Origin: Pseudomonadota bacterium
GTDB lineage: Bacteria > Pseudomonadota > Alphaproteobacteria > Rhizobiales > Xanthobacteraceae
DNA length: 15,312 nt
Assembly (NCBI GenBank): GCA_023417665.1
Contig: JAEZFA010000216.1
Span: 1-15,312 of the forward strand
Reading direction: 5' to 3'
Positions 1 to 7,368 of the stretch are shown in pieces; positions within the stretch are counted from its first letter, which is position 1; each line of letters opens with the position of its first letter. The translations under genes were made by a program, and so were the position numbers. The notes under the pieces are model-generated. The model made no database searches, had not been told where the DNA came from, and saw nothing but the letters and a program-made list of their open reading frames with translations.

Positions 1-383
1 AAACGGCCCTGCAGCCATGCGGGCAGGTTGATGAAGCGCTGCTGCGAGCCCATGAAATAGTCGACCAGCGCCGCCGTCATGAAGACGAGGCCGATCGTGA
101 ACAGCACCTGTTCGAGATGGCTGCGATTGTAGAAGTGGACATAGAGCGTGCGTTCGGCGACCAGTCCGATCATGGCCGCGAACAGAAACGCGACCGGCAG
201 GCTCGCGAAGAACGGCACGCCGTAGAAATTCACGAGCACATAGGCGCAGTAGCCGCCGAGCATGGCAAAGGCGCCATGCGCGAGGTTGACGAAATTCATC
301 AGTCCGAGCGTGACCGCGAGCCCGCAGGCGATCACGAACAGAAGCATTCCGTATGCAATGCCGTCGAAGAGGATGGTCAGCAT
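1..383 (-). CDS. livH: Branched-chain amino acid-type ABC transporter permease, LivH family (3' end cut off by window)
   Basis: Inner-membrane permease of a high-affinity ABC importer (LivH/BPD_transp_2 family). Such permeases pair with a LivM-like permease and two ATPases to import branched-chain amino acids or related small acids. The start is ATG at 383; the first 127 codons are visible and the frame is open to the window edge. The N-terminus reads MLTILFDGIAYGMLLFVIAC and then has the family hallmark LGLMNFVNLAHGAFAMLGGY, where short hydrophobic helices flank the conserved N-x-AHG segment. Residues around 50-110 give further membrane segments with a charged stretch near ERTLYVHF. It lies 139 bp downstream of the binding-protein gene on the same strand, so they are probably co-transcribed. 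The substrate cannot be told from this fragment. Family is confident; the gene symbol is by similarity only. Confidence 0.88.
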   Translation of the reverse strand, partial: MLTILFDGIAYGMLLFVIACGLAVTLGLMNFVNLAHGAFAMLGGYCAYVLVNFYGVPFFASLPVAFLFAAMIGLVAERTLYVHFYNRSHLEQVLFTIGLVFMTAALVDYFMGSQQRFINLPAWLQGR

Positions 384-402
384 GGGCGCTTGTTACTCGT
401 TA

Positions 403-448
403 GCCTCATGCTTCGAGACACGCCTGCCGGCGCTCCTCAGGATGAGGC
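403..448. repeat. Palindromic intergenic repeat, copy 1
   Basis: Imperfect hairpin with outer arms GCCTCAT (403-409) and ATGAGGC (442-448) and an inner GC-rich palindrome around GCCGGC (425-430). Read on the minus strand it runs CCTCATCCTGAGGAGCGCC... and ends CTCGAAGCATGAGG. I recall this arrangement (CCTCAT...GAGG core ...CTCGAA.CATGAGG) as a common dispersed intergenic palindrome in Bradyrhizobium-like genomes; that is memory, not a search. It lies just downstream of the binding-protein gene and before livH, where it could stabilise or attenuate the operon mRNA. Confidence 0.6.
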
Positions 449-465
449 CTCTGGATAAAGCAAAA

Positions 466-512
466 CCCTCATGGCGAGGTGCGGGCGGAGCCCGCGTCCC
501 GAACCATGAGGG
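466..512. repeat. Palindromic intergenic repeat, copy 2 (opposite orientation)
   Basis: Perfect 9-bp outer arms CCCTCATGG (466-474) and CCATGAGGG (504-512) enclose an inner hairpin GCGGGC (481-486) / GCCCGC (490-495) with a 3-nt loop. The plus strand carries the CCTCATGG.GAGG ... CCGAACCATGAGG pattern, which is the reverse complement of copy 1's orientation. The element ends 10 bp from the stop codon of the binding-protein gene (523), so it may protect the 3' end of that mRNA or end part of its transcription. There is no U-tract, so a classic terminator is unlikely. Confidence 0.65.
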
Positions 513-522
513 CTTTTGTCGC

Positions 523-1695
523 TTACTGCTTCTTCGCGGCCTTCACCGGATCCTTTACGTCGGGGAAGCTCTCGAACTCGATATTGTGCAGTTCGCCGTC
601 CTTCTTCTCGACCTTGCGGATGTAGATGGTCTGGATCACGTCGCGGGTTTCGGGATCGATCGACATGGGCCCGCGCGGGCTTTCCCACTTCGCGCCCTTC
701 ATGGCGGCGATCAGCGCGTCGCCGTCGGTCTTGCCCTGGGTCTTCTTCAGGGCCTCGTAGATCAGGTGCATGCCGTCATAGGCGCCGACGGACGCGAAGT
801 TCGGGCGCATGCCGGGGTTCGCCTTGCGGAAGGCTGCGACATAATCCTTGTTCTTCGGGGAATCATGCGCGGTCGCGTAATTGTGCGCGGTGATGACGCC
901 GAGCGCGGCTTCGCCGAAGCCGTTGAGGATGTCGTCGTCGGTGATGTCGCCGGTGCCGATCAGGCGGATGCCGGACTTGTCGAGGCCGCGCTCGATGAAC
1001 TGCTTCATCAGGATCGAGCCGACGCCGGACGGCGTGAAGACGAACAGCGCGTCGGGCTTGGCATCGCGCACGCGCTGGAGGAACGGCGCGAAGTCCGGGT
1101 TCTGGATCGGCACGCGCAGCTTCTCGATGACCTTGCCGCCCTGCTGGGCGAAGCGGCCGGTAAAGGAGTTTTCCGCGTCGTGGCCGGGAGCGTAGTCGGT
1201 CACCATGGTGACCACGCTCTTGATGTTGTTCTTGATCGCCCAGTTCGCGATGGCTTCGGAGGACTGTCCGAGCGTGAAGCTCGTCCGCACGATATAGGGC
1301 GAGCGCTCGGTGATGATCGAGGTGCCGGCCATCATCACGATCATGGGCACCTTGGCGTTGGTTGCGATCGGCGCGGTCGCCATGGCGAGCGGCGTCAGGC
1401 CGAAGCCGGTGAGAAAGCTCACCTTGTCGTTGGTCACGAGTTCGGTCGCGATCCGCGCGGTGTTTTCGGCGCGGCCCGCATCGTCGCGAACCACAAGCTC
1501 GATTTTCTTGCCGGCGACGGTGTTGCCGTGCTGCTGCATGTAAAGGCGCGCGGCTGCTTCGAGCTGCTTGCCGGTCGTGGTGAAGGGGCCCGTCAGCGGA
1601 ATGATGAGGCCGACCTTCACGGTCTCCTGCGCCTGTGCGGCGCCCGCAAGCAAGGCGCTGGCGGCAACCGCGGCCAGAAAGGATCTGCGCAACAT
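523..1695 (-). CDS. Periplasmic ABC transporter substrate-binding protein, LivK-like (Peripla_BP_6)
   Basis: Secreted solute receptor that delivers a small ligand (amino acid, amide or organic acid) to the LivH-type permease encoded next. The protein is 390 aa. Residues 1-22 form a signal peptide, MLRRSFLAAVAASALLAGAAQA, with probable cleavage before QE. Mature sequence opens with VKVGLIIPLTGPFTTTGKQL, the usual first strand and ligand loop of type I binding proteins. Later segments (LTGFGLTPLAMATAPIA, the ITAHNYA and SVGAYDGMHLIYEAL regions) fit the two-lobed fold. The ATG at 1695 is chosen because GGGAGGAA lies 8-9 bp upstream and the signal peptide starts there; the open frame continues upstream without signal character. 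Length is normal for the family. Ligand unknown: relatives bind leucine, urea/amides or aromatic acids. Confidence 0.88.
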   Translation of the reverse strand: MLRRSFLAAVAASALLAGAAQAQETVKVGLIIPLTGPFTTTGKQLEAAARLYMQQHGNTVAGKKIELVVRDDAGRAENTARIATELVTNDKVSFLTGFGLTPLAMATAPIATNAKVPMIVMMAGTSIITERSPYIVRTSFTLGQSSEAIANWAIKNNIKSVVTMVTDYAPGHDAENSFTGRFAQQGGKVIEKLRVPIQNPDFAPFLQRVRDAKPDALFVFTPSGVGSILMKQFIERGLDKSGIRLIGTGDITDDDILNGFGEAALGVITAHNYATAHDSPKNKDYVAAFRKANPGMRPNFASVGAYDGMHLIYEALKKTQGKTDGDALIAAMKGAKWESPRGPMSIDPETRDVIQTIYIRKVEKKDGELHNIEFESFPDVKDPVKAAKKQ

Positions 1696-1879
1696 TATCT
1701 TCTTCCTCCCGTTGAACCGGTCTTGTTCGACCGTTTTGTTCGTTGTTGGCGGCGATACTCCGCCAAGTCCCGGAAATTCGCAAGAATTCATGGGCAGCGT
1801 TACGGTTGCGGCGCGGCGGTTCCGGAGGCTAACTGCGTGCCGTTGTCCGTGCGGCGGACGGAATCGGGGCGCTCGAACC
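1696..1879. promoter_or_regulatory. Divergent intergenic region with a small palindrome
   Basis: 184 bp separate the leftward binding-protein gene from the rightward transglycosylase gene, so both promoters should lie here. No convincing -35/-10 pair was found for either gene. Visible structure: an inverted repeat AATTC-GCAA-GAATT at 1775-1788, a GGCGG...CCGCC hairpin near 1749-1764, two TTGTTCG copies near 1733 and 1724 read on the plus strand, and GTCCG-TGCGG-CGGAC near 1846-1860. The AATTC palindrome is a possible operator; none of these is more than suggestive. Confidence 0.25.
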
Positions 1880-3109
1880 ATGAAGCCTTTGCAATTTTAC
1901 GGTGGCGTTATTGCCGCAGCGATCTTTGTTTTCTCCGGGATGCCGGGGGCCGTGGCCCAACCCGCGGGAGCGGCGTGCCGGAACACCGGCAGCTTCGAAA
2001 AGTGGCTCGCGGAGTTCAAGAGCGAGGCGCTGACGCAGGGGATTTCGCAACGCACCCTTTCGCGCACCGCCCACCAGCTCGTGCTCGACCGCAAGATCAT
2101 CGGGATCGACCGTGGGCAGCGCGTGTTCAGTCAGGCTTTTCTCGAATTCGCCAACCGCATGGCCGGCGGCGGGCGCGCGCCGCGCGGGCAGCAACTGATC
2201 AAGAAACACGCCAAGCTGTTCGAGCGGATCGAGCAGCAATACGGCGTGCCGGCGCCGGTGATTGCCGCGTTCTGGGGGCTGGAAAGCGACTTCGGCGCGG
2301 GCATCGGCAAATACGAAGTGCTGCGCTCGCTGGCGTCGCTCGCCTATGACTGCCGCCGGAGCGATCGTTTCCGCAAGGAACTTTTTTTCGCCCTGAAGAT
2401 CATCGAACGCGGCGATCTGACGCCCGACACCATGATCGGCTCCTGGGCGGGCGAACTGGGGCAGACGCAATTCCTGCCTTCGCATTATTTCAACTACGGG
2501 GTCGATTTCGACGAGAACGGCAAGGTCGATCTGCTGCGCAGCGTGCCGGACGTGCTCGCGAGCAGCGCGCACTACATCCAGAAGATCGGCTGGCGGCGCG
2601 GCGAACCCTGGATGCAGGAAGTGCGGGTGCCGGAGCGAATGGACTGGAGCCAGTCCAGCCTCGACATCGAACATCCGCATTCGCAGTGGTCGGCATGGGG
2701 CGTCACGCTTGCGAACGGCAAGCCCTTGCCCGCGAATGCGCCCCCGGCCTCGCTCCTGTTGCCGATGGGGCGGTTCGGTCCGGCATTTCTGGTCTATCCG
2801 AACTTCCGCATCTTCACGGAATGGAATCACTCGCTGATCTACGCGAGCACGGCGTCCTATCTCGCGACGCGCATCGCCGGCGCGCCGGTGATGCGCAAGG
2901 GCAATGGCAGTCCCGAGAACTTCTCGATGGAGCAGGTGCGCGAATTGCAGACGCTGCTGGTGAAGGCAGGCTACGATGTCGGCGGTGTCGACGGCCGGCT
3001 CGGCGCTCTGTCGCGCAAGGCCGTGCAGGAAGCGCAGATCAAGTTCAAGCTGCCGGCCGACGGTTATCCGACCGAGGAACTGGTAAGAAGATTGCGCCGC
3101 GGCGGGTAA
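1880..3109 (+). CDS. Lytic murein transglycosylase, MltB/SLT_2 family, with C-terminal peptidoglycan-binding domain
   Basis: Periplasmic enzyme that cleaves the MurNAc-GlcNAc bond of peptidoglycan, forming 1,6-anhydro ends during wall remodelling. The 409-aa product starts at ATG 1880, where a signal peptide begins (MKPLQFYGGVIAAAIF..., cleavage near AVA-QP, about residue 26); longer in-frame starts add arginine-rich sequence unlike a leader. The catalytic domain covers about residues 35-330. FWGLESDFG carries the expected catalytic Glu at residue 135, and GSWAGELGQTQFLPSHYFNYG is the conserved second MltB block. Residues about 348-409 (MEQVRELQTLLVKAGYDVGG-VDGRLG) are a PG_binding_1 domain that anchors the enzyme to the wall. 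There is no lipobox Cys at the leader end, so it is probably soluble rather than a lipoprotein. It converges with the epimerase gene, 14 bp away. Confidence 0.9.
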   Translation: MKPLQFYGGVIAAAIFVFSGMPGAVAQPAGAACRNTGSFEKWLAEFKSEALTQGISQRTLSRTAHQLVLDRKIIGIDRGQRVFSQAFLEFANRMAGGGRAPRGQQLIKKHAKLFERIEQQYGVPAPVIAAFWGLESDFGAGIGKYEVLRSLASLAYDCRRSDRFRKELFFALKIIERGDLTPDTMIGSWAGELGQTQFLPSHYFNYGVDFDENGKVDLLRSVPDVLASSAHYIQKIGWRRGEPWMQEVRVPERMDWSQSSLDIEHPHSQWSAWGVTLANGKPLPANAPPASLLLPMGRFGPAFLVYPNFRIFTEWNHSLIYASTASYLATRIAGAPVMRKGNGSPENFSMEQVRELQTLLVKAGYDVGGVDGRLGALSRKAVQEAQIKFKLPADGYPTEELVRRLRRGG

Positions 3110-3122
3110 CGCGTCGCCGCGG
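3097..3122. terminator. Perfect inverted repeat between convergent genes (possible bidirectional terminator)
   Basis: CCGCGGCG (3097-3104) and CGCCGCGG (3115-3122) form a perfect 8-bp GC stem with a 10-nt loop. The left arm lies in the last codons of the transglycosylase, the loop contains its TAA stop, and the right arm ends 1 bp before the epimerase stop. Neither strand has a clear U-tract; the minus-strand continuation (CAATCTTCTT) is only mildly T-rich. It could end transcription or shield both 3' ends. Confidence 0.35.
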
Positions 3123-3123
3123 T

Positions 3124-4152
3124 TCAGAGCCAGGAAATCAAAAACTTCAGCACGCCCTGCTTCACGCCGGACTTGTGCGGGCTCGCCCATTTCGAACGCA
3201 TCACGTCGTCGCGGTGCGCGAGATACCAGTCGTAGCTTTCGATCAGCATCTCGTCGTTGGAATATTTCGGATGCCAGCCGAGTTCGTTCACGGCGTCTGC
3301 AATATCGAAGTAGCTCGGCTTGGAATAAGCGAGATAGTGATAATTGCCGAGCGGCGAGAGGCCGAGCCTGGTTGCCGCCGCCATCAGCAGGCGGGTCGGC
3401 GCATCCGGTACCGATTTCACTTTCGAACCGGTGCCGGCATGGGCGCAAAGTGCCTCGAGTGCGGAGCGCGTGGTGCCGAAACGATCGGTGCCGATGTTGT
3501 AGATCGCCGGGCCCTCGCGGTTCGCGGCCAGGATCGCGGCTTCCGCTAGATCGCGTGCATGAATGAACTGGAACGCGGAATCGCCCGAGCCGAGCACCGG
3601 CACGTTCGCGCCTTCGCGGATCCATTCGAACAGCATCTGGAAAATGCCGAGACGGCCGTGGCCGAGAATGGTGCGCGGGCGCATCAGCGTCACGTCGAGC
3701 CCGCGTGTGATGAACGTGCGGCAGACTTCTTCCGCCGCGACCTTGGTGCGGCCATAAGCTTCGACCGGTTTCGACGGCGTGGCGCGGCGGATCGGTAATT
3801 CGTCAGGCACGCCGAAGATCGAGGTCGAGGACATGAAGACGGCCTTGCGCAGCTTCGCGTCCAGCGCGGCCGCAAGCAGATTGCGCGTGCCCTCGATGTT
3901 CACGCTGCGCATCAGTTCCGGGTCTTTCGAGAGCGGCTGCTGCGCGACCGAGTGGATCACGATATCCATGCCCTCGCAGGCCGCGCGCACGGCGTTGGCG
4001 TCGCGAATGTCGCCTTGCAGAAATTCGACACTGGCCGGGTGATCCTCGGCCGGCACCAGATCGAAGTTGCGGATATGGGCGTTGCTTTCCGCCAGCCGTT
4101 CGATCAGCAGGCAGCCGAAAAAGCCGGAGCCGCCGGTCACCAGCACGCGCAT
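3124..4152 (-). CDS. NAD(P)-dependent epimerase/dehydratase, extended SDR family
   Basis: 342-aa Rossmann-fold enzyme of the extended short-chain dehydrogenase family; relatives act on nucleotide sugars or on 3-beta-hydroxysteroid-like alcohols. TGGSGFFG at residues 6-13 is the dinucleotide-binding motif, FLQGDIRD (44-51) binds the adenine side, SSTSIFG (108-114) supplies the catalytic Ser/Thr, and YGRTK (133-137) is the YxxxK pair. RPRTILGHG (158-166) and the FIHARDLAEAA block (197-206) are typical of sugar-nucleotide or sterol-type members. It is the last gene of a five-gene run: ATG 4152 follows the GMC oxidoreductase stop by 15 bp and has AAGGGAACGG upstream. Partnership with an alcohol oxidase/dehydrogenase and three GT-C-like membrane proteins suggests a role in making or tailoring a surface sugar or lipid. 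The substrate is not determinable; the fold is certain. Confidence 0.85.
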   Translation of the reverse strand: MRVLVTGGSGFFGCLLIERLAESNAHIRNFDLVPAEDHPASVEFLQGDIRDANAVRAACEGMDIVIHSVAQQPLSKDPELMRSVNIEGTRNLLAAALDAKLRKAVFMSSTSIFGVPDELPIRRATPSKPVEAYGRTKVAAEEVCRTFITRGLDVTLMRPRTILGHGRLGIFQMLFEWIREGANVPVLGSGDSAFQFIHARDLAEAAILAANREGPAIYNIGTDRFGTTRSALEALCAHAGTGSKVKSVPDAPTRLLMAAATRLGLSPLGNYHYLAYSKPSYFDIADAVNELGWHPKYSNDEMLIESYDWYLAHRDDVMRSKWASPHKSGVKQGVLKFLISWL

Positions 4153-4167
4153 GATCGACCGTTCCCT

Positions 4168-5973
4168 TTATGCATGGTTTTGCAGGAAGTGCGCCACGTT
4201 GCGGCGTGCGAAGGCCATGATCGAGCCCTGCGGGTTCACGCCGGGCGCAGTGCAGAGCAGGCTGCCGTCGTTGATGTACAGGTTCTCGTGGCCGTGAACC
4301 TTGCCGAAGGAGTCGGCCGCGCATTTGAGGCGGTTCTCGCCCATGGGACAGCTCGAGAAGAGATGCACCGACATCAGGCTCGCGCGGCCCGCGGGAAGCA
4401 GGCCGGGCAGTGCCTGCAGATCGGCGTCGCTGCGTAGCGGCGGAAAGCCCGAGACGGTCTGATACAGTTCTTCCGCGCCGGCGGCGAGCAGAAGCTGCGA
4501 GAGTTTTTTCGCGCCTTCGCCGAGATTGCGCAGGTCGGCTTCCGACAGTGAATAGCGCACCAGCGGATCGGAAAATCCCGGGACGTTCCGCACGCTGCCG
4601 TTGCCGCCGGTGATCATCGCGTAATAGATCGCCATGTTCTGCCAGCGTTCGTCGACGATCTGCTGGCGCTCGGGATGATCGAGCATCGAGAGCGAGATAT
4701 AAGGTGCGCGGCTGACCGAGACGCCGAAGGAAAGCCGCGGCGAGAACTCCTTGATCTGCTCGACCGTGACGCCCATGTCGCGGCTGTTCACGACATCGGG
4801 GAAGCGCGCGACCACCTTTACGGTGGGATGCATGCGCAGGCTGTCGCCGACGTTCTGGGTGATGCCGCTGCGGCGCAGTAGTGCGGCGGTGTGGATCGCG
4901 CCCGCGCATACGAACACGGTGTTGCAGCGGATCTGGTAGCGCTGCGTGCCGCTTTCACAATGCACGCTCCATTGCGTGCCTTCGCGCACAAGCTTTGCGA
5001 CCCGCGTGCCGGTCGCGAAATTCGCGCCTGCCTTGACCGCGCGGGGAATGAAGGTGCGGGTCATCGACTGCTTCTTGCCGACGGTGTCGAGGGCGCCGTC
5101 GAACCTGAACCAGCGCGGGACCTCCATCGAGGACCAGCCCATGCGGGCCGCACCCTCGCGCATCTTCAGGGAGGCCGCGGGATGCTCCCCCTGCAGGCCG
5201 GAGACGCTCAAGTCCCGTTCGTTCGCCTCAAAATAGGGGGTAAGCTCGGCGAGGCTCGAGGCTTCCAGGCCATAGGTCTTCTGCCATTGCGCGAGCACGG
5301 TTTCGGGCGTGCGGTGATAAAGCCCGGCATTGATCTCGCTGCCGCCGCCGGCGCAGCGGCCCTCGACATAGGAAACCTTGGTCTTGCCGAAGGCCGCGGT
5401 AATGCCGCCGTTGCGGTATTTCAGCTCCATTTCCGCGCGGGAAAATTCCGGCGTGTCCTCGATCGCAAGATGCGGGCCTGCTTCAAGCAGCGTCACCTCG
5501 CGGCCGGCTTCCGCAAGCAGCGCCGCGGTGATTGCGCCGCCGGGACCCGAGCCGATCACGACAATGTCGCGGCCGGCAGCCTGCGCCGACGGCTTCGCGG
5601 CAGGCGCGGACACCGCTTCGGCCGCGCCGCGCTCGAGTGCTTCGCCATAGGCAAAGATGCTGAGGCCCTCATAGAAGCGCATCAGATCGCGAAACGGCCC
5701 GAGCTTCTTTGCCAGCCGAATGTGCTTCTGCCGCTTCTCGTCATCGAGGCGATGAAAGACGCCGCCGCAGCTTGCAAGCGAGGAAAGCGCGAAGAACAGC
5801 GTCGCGCCGAAGAAAGGCAGGCGCAGATAGTCCGGCATGCGCTTGTGCTGCGCGAGCACGAACTCCGCGGCGTCGCGGACGAGCGGCTCGTTTCGCGCCG
5901 CCTCCTCGCCATAGCGCGAGCGGATGAAAGTTTCGGCGAGCGCGGCGACGGTCTGTTGGAAGATTTTCCGCAT
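4168..5973 (-). CDS. GMC-family FAD-dependent oxidoreductase with extra N-terminal region (long-chain alcohol oxidase-like)
   Basis: 601-aa flavoenzyme that should oxidise an alcohol to an aldehyde or ketone. About 133 residues precede the FAD motif VVIGSGPGGAITAALLAEAG (residues 138-157). GRCAGGGSEINAGLYHR (205-221) matches the conserved flavin-contact segment of GMC enzymes. Near the C-terminus, SVHLFSSCPMG (His537) and GVNPQGSIMAFARR (Asn580) give a His-Asn pair 43 residues apart, as expected for the catalytic couple. The N-terminal region, with a hydrophobic patch (FFGATLFFALSSLASC, 54-69), resembles the architecture of long-chain fatty alcohol oxidases more than choline dehydrogenase; that comparison is from memory. 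ATG 5973 overlaps the TAA of the upstream membrane-protein gene as TAATG, so translation is probably coupled. No export signal is evident. Confidence 0.85.
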   Translation of the reverse strand: MRKIFQQTVAALAETFIRSRYGEEAARNEPLVRDAAEFVLAQHKRMPDYLRLPFFGATLFFALSSLASCGGVFHRLDDEKRQKHIRLAKKLGPFRDLMRFYEGLSIFAYGEALERGAAEAVSAPAAKPSAQAAGRDIVVIGSGPGGAITAALLAEAGREVTLLEAGPHLAIEDTPEFSRAEMELKYRNGGITAAFGKTKVSYVEGRCAGGGSEINAGLYHRTPETVLAQWQKTYGLEASSLAELTPYFEANERDLSVSGLQGEHPAASLKMREGAARMGWSSMEVPRWFRFDGALDTVGKKQSMTRTFIPRAVKAGANFATGTRVAKLVREGTQWSVHCESGTQRYQIRCNTVFVCAGAIHTAALLRRSGITQNVGDSLRMHPTVKVVARFPDVVNSRDMGVTVEQIKEFSPRLSFGVSVSRAPYISLSMLDHPERQQIVDERWQNMAIYYAMITGGNGSVRNVPGFSDPLVRYSLSEADLRNLGEGAKKLSQLLLAAGAEELYQTVSGFPPLRSDADLQALPGLLPAGRASLMSVHLFSSCPMGENRLKCAADSFGKVHGHENLYINDGSLLCTAPGVNPQGSIMAFARRNVAHFLQNHA

Positions 5974-7271
5974 TAGTTCACGTAGCTGAGTGCCTGGGCG
6001 GTGAAGATGAAATAGCCATTGGTGACAAGCAGGCAGATCGCGGCTGCGCCGGTCAGCACTTCCTTATAGGGGAGGCGCGACGCCGCAAACGGCACCGCCA
6101 GCAATAGCAGATGGGCGAGCGAAACGCTCGGGCTATAGAGCAGGCATTCGCCCGGCAGAAACAGGAAGAAGAAAGATGGCCGCGCCAGCGCATAAGCTGC
6201 GAGCCCGAGCATGATGCCGAGAAGCGGTGCCCGGGCCTTGTCGTGGTTGCGCAGAAGGATTGTCGCTGCGGCCATCACCGCGAAGCAGGTGAGCAGGATC
6301 GCAGATGCCGGCGAGCCGAAATAATGCTGCAAGGTCGGTTCGAAGTCGCCGCCATAGCGCGTCACGCTGTTTGCGTAGTGAAGTTCCGCTTCCGGTGCGG
6401 CGATGTTGAAGAAGAACCAGCGGGCGAGAAAAGCGAGCACGGACTGCAGGTCGTAGCTGTTCCTCGCGAAGTAATAGAGGAAGATCTCGAAAAAGCTGGT
6501 GCCTTCCGGGGTCGGCGCGACCGTCACGCCGAAGCGCTTGATGGCTTCGAGCACCAGGAGGGCGAGGACCGCGGCTAGCGCGTGCAGCACGATCCAGCGC
6601 AACGCGCGCCAGTCGAACTTCTTCTGCCGGATCAGGACATCGACCGCCGGGATCGCAACCAGAAACACGGCCGTGATCTCGTTCAGGCAGGCGATGAACA
6701 GAATGCCGGTGAGCGCAAGCGCGCCGCCTGTCGTCAGGTTCGCGCGCAAATGCAGGTAGGCCGCGATATAGCAGGCCACCAGCGTGGCGGAGAGGATCTT
6801 CGATTCCTCGATGCTGGAAAAATACCAGATGCCGGTCGAGGCGGCGTAGATCGCGCCCCACAACAGCGCGTGACGCCTCGGCATGAACGCGGCGAAGGTG
6901 TGGGTTGCGGCCACCACGCCCAGCGCGCCGATCAGCGCAAACATGGCTTTCAGGATCGCAATCGGGGCGATCCATGCGGTGAGCGGCGAGAGCAGCTTCA
7001 TCCACCCCAGCGCGAGCACGACCGTGACCGGATGCAGCCGCATGATCCGGTCGTTGAAATGGCCGGCAGCGAGTTCGGTGAAATGCCAGCTGTCCGCACC
7101 GAAAAAGGTCGTGGCGAAACGACGCTCGAGCGAAAAGGACGAGGTCCAGTAAAGCGCGAAAGCGCCGAGCAGCAGAATAAAGAGCGCAAGAACATAGAGC
7201 CGCGCGTCCAGCCGCGCGGTACGGTCTGCCTGTGAATGCGGCGGATGGTTCGCGGCCACGGTGTCGCTCAT
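5973..7271 (-). CDS. Polytopic membrane protein, GT-C glycosyltransferase-like (paralog A of three)
   Basis: 432 aa from ATG 7271, with about ten hydrophobic segments by eye. I do not recognise a named family. The plan is GT-C-like: a first membrane helix (about 25-45), then a loop with FGADSWHFTELAAG (57-70) and RLHPVTVV, whose acidic residue sits where GT-C enzymes carry their catalytic Asp. IWYFSSIEESKIL (148-160), CLNEI, RWFFFNIAAPE and RYGGDFEP are shared with paralog B, and most of them with C. Starts at 7280 or 7319 are also open, and none has a good ribosome site; 7271 is preferred because the duplicated element at 7277-7317 covers the others. Its stop overlaps the GMC oxidoreductase start by 1 bp. 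Likely role: moving a sugar from a lipid carrier onto an envelope acceptor. This is inference. Confidence 0.75.
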   Translation of the reverse strand: MSDTVAANHPPHSQADRTARLDARLYVLALFILLLGAFALYWTSSFSLERRFATTFFGADSWHFTELAAGHFNDRIMRLHPVTVVLALGWMKLLSPLTAWIAPIAILKAMFALIGALGVVAATHTFAAFMPRRHALLWGAIYAASTGIWYFSSIEESKILSATLVACYIAAYLHLRANLTTGGALALTGILFIACLNEITAVFLVAIPAVDVLIRQKKFDWRALRWIVLHALAAVLALLVLEAIKRFGVTVAPTPEGTSFFEIFLYYFARNSYDLQSVLAFLARWFFFNIAAPEAELHYANSVTRYGGDFEPTLQHYFGSPASAILLTCFAVMAAATILLRNHDKARAPLLGIMLGLAAYALARPSFFFLFLPGECLLYSPSVSLAHLLLLAVPFAASRLPYKEVLTGAAAICLLVTNGYFIFTAQALSYVN

Positions 7272-7276
7272 CCCAG

Positions 7277-7317
7277 CCATGATGAACGAAATTCTGGGTG
7301 AATGCCGCCGTAAAAGC
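7277..7317 (-). repeat. Duplicated upstream element, copy before paralog A
   Basis: CCATGATGAACGAAATTC (7277-7294, plus strand) is identical to 10021-10038. After 4 differing bases, TGAATGCCGCC (7299-7309) matches TGAACGCCGCC, followed by TAAAAGC against TGAAAGC. On the coding strand it reads GGCGGCATTCA...GAATTTCGTTCATCATGG and lies in the gap between paralogs B and A. It contains CATTCAC and CGTTCAT 16 bp apart. It is probably a regulatory site or the remnant of the duplication that produced the paralogs. Confidence 0.6.
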
Positions 7318-7368
7318 ACGCGGGCGTGAACTTTTTTGCGGCGATCCGCGGGGCGGCAGCGAAGGCGT

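Noticed and set aside
262..2349. Long plus-strand open frame (695 codons) across the binding-protein gene
   Set aside because: Antisense to a clearly recognised ABC binding protein with signal peptide and ribosome site. Its translation is rich in Arg, Gly, His and Asp with no family features, a common artefact in high-GC DNA.
1829..3625. Long minus-strand open frame (598 codons) opposite the transglycosylase
   Set aside because: Overlaps two genes with intact catalytic motifs on their true frames, and its translation has no recognisable domain.
6133..7005. Frameshifted second copy of a membrane protein inside paralog A
   Set aside because: The alternate frame is an Arg-rich shadow; paralog A is intact and full length in its own frame.
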